Part shown: positions 61,238 through 64,000 of the stretch, piece by piece
How the letters are laid out: the number at the start of each line of letters is the position of its first letter
Numbering within the stretch: the first letter of the stretch is position 1
Assembly (NCBI GenBank): GCA_965216135.1
Contig: CBDCFL010000023.1
Span: forward strand, 124,001 to 188,000
DNA from: CBDCFL01 sp965216135
GTDB taxonomy: Bacteria; Pseudomonadota; Alphaproteobacteria; Rhodobacterales; Rhodobacteraceae
Reading direction: 5' to 3'
DNA: 64,000 bases
Notes under the pieces: model-generated
Told to the model about the DNA's origin: nothing
Seen by the model: only the letters and a program-made list of their open reading frames with translations
The model's database searches: none
Position numbers and translations under genes: made by a program

Positions 61238-62614
61238 GTGCCACCCCGACATTCCAACGACTGGATTAAGGCCTTGCCAAAGCCGTTTGCCGCCTATCTC
61301 GGCGATCGCAAGCTCGAGGAGGTTGAGTGCATCATCCCCGATCTTGCCGGCATGTCGCGCGGAAAATCGATGCCTTCGCACAAGTTTCGCCCGGATCAGA
61401 CGTTCTTTCTGCCCGTCTCGCTCTTTTATCAGACGATCTCGGGCGAGTGGGTCGATATGGATATTCCCAACCAATGGCTGGAAAGCGACGTGGTTCTCAA
61501 ACCCGATATGACCACCGCCTCCGCGGTCCCATGGGCTGATGATGCGACGCTTCAGGTGATCAATGATCTGGAAACCCGTGATGGCGAACCGCTGGGCATT
61601 GCGCCGCGCAATGTGCTCAGGCGCGTGCTCGGCCTCTATGCAGACAAGGGCTGGCACCCTGTTGTCGCGCCGGAATTGGAATTTTACCTGACCAAACCGA
61701 ATGTTGATCCTAATGAGGCGATCGAGGCTCCGCTGGGCCGCACCGGTCGCAAAGGGCCCAGCCGTCAGGCCTATTCGATGGTTGCGGTCGATGAATTTGG
61801 CGAAGTGATCGATACGATCTACGATTTCGCCGAGGCTCAGGGTTTGCAGATTGACACCGTCATTCAAGAAGGCGGTGCCGGGCAGATCGAGTTTAATCTT
61901 AATCATGGTGACGCATTGCGGCTGGCCGACGATGTTTTCTACTTCAAACGCACCATTCGCGAGGCGGCCCTAAAAAACGGCGTCTTTGCCACCTTCATGG
62001 CCAAACCGATCCGCGACGAACCGGGCTCGGCGATGCACATTCATCAAAGTGTCATAGACAGCAAAACCGGCGCGAATATTTTCTCGGACAAGGACGATGC
62101 CGCCACGCCCGCATTTCACCATTTCATCGGCGGGTCGCAGAAATATCTGCTCGAGGCGGTGCCACTGCTTGCTCCTTACGTCAATTCATACCGGCGGCTG
62201 TCGGCTGAGGGTCACGCGGCCCCGACCAACCTTGAATGGGCGTCCGACAACCGGACAACGGGCCTGCGCATTCCCATTTCCGACGCGCAAGCGCGCCGCG
62301 TCGAAAACCGCGTCATCGGCAGCGACACCAATCCTTACCTTTCCATCGCTGCCTCGCTTGCGGCGGGGTATCTGGGTATGGTCAACGGGATAGAGCCGCG
62401 CAAACCTGCCACCGGCGAAGTGTTCGATGATTGCGAACAATTGCCATTCAGCCAACGCGCCGCCCTGGATACGATGGATGCCGGTAGCGCGATGCGCGGT
62501 GTGATGGGTGCCGAATTTTTTCGGCTCTATTCAAGCATAAAATGGGCCGAGTTGGAAGAATACCAGCGCGAGATCAGCCCCTGGGAACGGCAATATCTGT
62601 TGCTGGGTGTATGA
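61238..62614 (+). CDS. puuA: Gamma-glutamylpolyamine synthetase-like (glutamine synthetase family)
   Basis: 458 residues. GS-type landmarks: DLAGMSRGKSMPSHKF, VAPELEFYLTKP (metal Glu), GGAGQIEFNLNHGD, AMHIHQSV, NSYRRLSAEGHAAPTNLEW and NRTTGLRIPISDA. The LAGMSRGK form and length fit PuuA-type enzymes, which glutamylate putrescine with ATP. The start is uncertain: GTG at 61238 has AGG eight bases upstream, while an in-frame TTG at 61199 lacks a site. It is followed 24 bases later by the aminotransferase gene. Confidence 0.87.
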   Translation: MPPRHSNDWIKALPKPFAAYLGDRKLEEVECIIPDLAGMSRGKSMPSHKFRPDQTFFLPVSLFYQTISGEWVDMDIPNQWLESDVVLKPDMTTASAVPWADDATLQVINDLETRDGEPLGIAPRNVLRRVLGLYADKGWHPVVAPELEFYLTKPNVDPNEAIEAPLGRTGRKGPSRQAYSMVAVDEFGEVIDTIYDFAEAQGLQIDTVIQEGGAGQIEFNLNHGDALRLADDVFYFKRTIREAALKNGVFATFMAKPIRDEPGSAMHIHQSVIDSKTGANIFSDKDDAATPAFHHFIGGSQKYLLEAVPLLAPYVNSYRRLSAEGHAAPTNLEWASDNRTTGLRIPISDAQARRVENRVIGSDTNPYLSIAASLAAGYLGMVNGIEPRKPATGEVFDDCEQLPFSQRAALDTMDAGSAMRGVMGAEFFRLYSSIKWAELEEYQREISPWERQYLLLGV

Positions 62615-62638
62615 GCACAATATTAGGAGTTTGAGGCA

Positions 62639-64000
62639 ATGAACACGATCACAAATCACATGCCGACCGCGGAGTTGCAGGCGCTGGACGCGGCGCACCA
62701 CATGCACCCGTTCACCAAAGACGCCGCACTTGCCGAGCGCGGGGTCAAGGTGATTACCCAGGCGCGCGGTGTCACGCTCACCGATTCTGACGGCAACCAG
62801 GTGCTCGATGCGATGGCCGGGCTCTGGTGCGTAAATATCGGTTATGGCCGCGATGAGTTGGCCGAGGTTGCAGCCCGCCAGATGAAACAGCTGCCCTATT
62901 ACAACACCTTTTTCCAAACCACCCATGTGCCCGCAATCGCGCTGGCAAAAAAGATCGCTGATCTGACGCCGGGGCCGCTTAACCACGTCTTCTTCGCTTC
63001 GGGCGGGTCAGAGGCAAATGACACCAATATCCGCCTTGTTCGGCACTATTGGGCGCTGAAAGGCAAGCCCTCGAAAACCGTGATCATCAGCCGCGAGAAC
63101 GCTTACCACGGCACGTCGGTTGGCTCGGCCAGCCTCGGCGGAATGCAGGCGATGCATGGCCAGGGCAGCCTGCCGATCCCGGATATTGTGCATATCGGCC
63201 AGCCGCATTGGTATCTCGAAGGCGGAGACCAGACGCCTGAGGATTTCGGCCTGGAACGCGCCCGCCAGCTTGAGGCGAAAATAGCCGAACTTGGCGAGGA
63301 TCGCGTCGCCGCCTTCATCGCCGAACCGGTGCAGGGCGCAGGCGGCGTAATCATCCCGCCTGCAACTTACTGGCCGGAAATTCAGCGCATCTGTGATGCC
63401 CATGAGATCTTGCTGATCGCTGATGAAGTTATCACCGGCTTTGGCCGCACCGGAAATTGGTTCGGCTCTGAGACGTTCAACATTCGCCCCGATATCATGA
63501 CCATCGCCAAGGGTCTATCATCGGGCTATGCGCCCATCGGCGCGTCTGTGGTAAGCGACGCGATCGCGGAGGTTATGGCGCAGGACGATTTCCATCACGG
63601 CTACACCTATTCCGGCCATCCCGTGGCCGCCGCCGTGGCACTGGAAAACCTGCGCATCATGGAAGAAGAGCAGATCGTCGAGTACGCGCGTGACGTGGCC
63701 GCGCCCCATTTGGCCGAGATCTGGGCCAGGCTCGGTGATCATCCGCTGGTGGGCGAGGCGCGCATTTGCGGCATGTTCGGGGCCCTGCAGCTGACCCCTA
63801 ACCGCGCCGCGCGGGCGACCTTTGCAGGGGCCCCGGGCAAGGTTGGGATGATCTGCCGCGATCATTCTTTCGCCAATAACCTGATCATGCGCCATGTCGG
63901 CGATCAGATGATCGTCTCGCCGCCGTTGATCATTTCCCGGTCCGAGATCGACACTTTGGCGGAAAGGGCATGGCAGGCGCTCGATCTGACTTTCGCGGAG
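62639..64000 (+). CDS. Class III aminotransferase, putrescine/polyamine type (SpuC-like), cut by window edge
   Basis: 454 codons to the right edge. GAGG precedes the ATG. Landmarks: HHMHPFTKD near the start, DAMAGLWCVNIGYGRDEL, FFASGGSEANDTNIRL (PLP phosphate), ENAYHGTSVGSASLGG, LIADEVITGFGRTGNWFGSE (PLP Asp) and TIAKGLSSGYAPIGA with Lys291 as the Schiff-base residue. The family includes putrescine-pyruvate and beta-alanine-pyruvate aminotransferases; context with puuA-like and potFGHI genes favours putrescine or a derivative. Only a short C-terminal end is missing. Confidence 0.9.
   Translation, partial: MNTITNHMPTAELQALDAAHHMHPFTKDAALAERGVKVITQARGVTLTDSDGNQVLDAMAGLWCVNIGYGRDELAEVAARQMKQLPYYNTFFQTTHVPAIALAKKIADLTPGPLNHVFFASGGSEANDTNIRLVRHYWALKGKPSKTVIISRENAYHGTSVGSASLGGMQAMHGQGSLPIPDIVHIGQPHWYLEGGDQTPEDFGLERARQLEAKIAELGEDRVAAFIAEPVQGAGGVIIPPATYWPEIQRICDAHEILLIADEVITGFGRTGNWFGSETFNIRPDIMTIAKGLSSGYAPIGASVVSDAIAEVMAQDDFHHGYTYSGHPVAAAVALENLRIMEEEQIVEYARDVAAPHLAEIWARLGDHPLVGEARICGMFGALQLTPNRAARATFAGAPGKVGMICRDHSFANNLIMRHVGDQMIVSPPLIISRSEIDTLAERAWQALDLTFAE

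Overview
The window looks like chromosomal DNA of an alphaproteobacterium of the Rhodobacterales (Roseobacter-type). The evidence is a moderately high GC content, the tatABC plus DUF815 arrangement, a DksA with a degenerate zinc finger, the kdsD-lptC-lptA-lptB-hpf-ptsN block, many polyamine/peptide ABC importers, and genes such as a DMGDH-like FAD/GcvT fusion. No rRNA, tRNA or CRISPR array was seen.

Layout. (1) 1-3.4 kb: three different insertion sequences side by side (IS1182-like, cut by the window edge; IS1380-like; ISNCY-like), all on the minus strand. (2) 3.5-12.7 kb: two neighbouring peptide/nickel-type ABC importers; the first has no binding-protein gene, the second is complete. (3) 13.0-17.0 kb, minus strand: a tight operon of MoxR-type ATPase, GNAT acetyltransferase, DUF2927 lipoprotein, a 54-residue membrane protein and a CoxE-like VWA protein. 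(4) 17.2-31.1 kb: housekeeping and metabolic genes (dksA, FAD monooxygenase, 2OG-Fe(II) oxygenase, GFA-like protein, DEAD-box helicase, prfC, SDR, FbpC-like ATPase, tatABC, DUF815), with a VOC gene split by an IS630 copy and ten tandem copies of an 8-bp repeat. (5) 31.6-44.2 kb: an IS630-rich zone around a spermidine/putrescine-type ABC operon and a DUF4139 gene; insertions split the DUF4139 gene and a gene next to a sulfotransferase. (6) 45.0-52.3 kb: sulfotransferase-like gene (frameshifted), then the LPS-transport block, RNase D and a desaturase. (7) 52.3-64 kb: a polyamine/amine catabolism cluster: DMGDH-like oxidase, glutamine-synthetase-like ligase, PotFGHI importer, divergent GntR regulator, second ligase, and a class III aminotransferase running off the right edge.

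How parts work together. In region 7 the importer would bring in putrescine or a related amine, the PuuA-like ligases would glutamylate it and/or the aminotransferase would deaminate it. The GntR protein probably controls both arms: an identical 14-bp palindromic sequence lies upstream of potF and upstream of the second ligase gene. All three binding-protein genes that are followed by transporter genes have a strong GC-rich hairpin just after the stop codon, which suggests segmental mRNA stability setting a high binding-protein to membrane-protein ratio.

Six IS630-type copies of three sequence types account for most genome damage here. At three sites, removing the insertion restores the host reading frame exactly, which points to recent transposition. 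No convincing wholly new defence or metabolic system was found. The most original observations are the shared operator, the hairpin pattern, the nested IS630 array with its homopolymer frameshift, the 8-bp tandem repeat, and the uncharacterised gene paired with a double-domain sulfotransferase.
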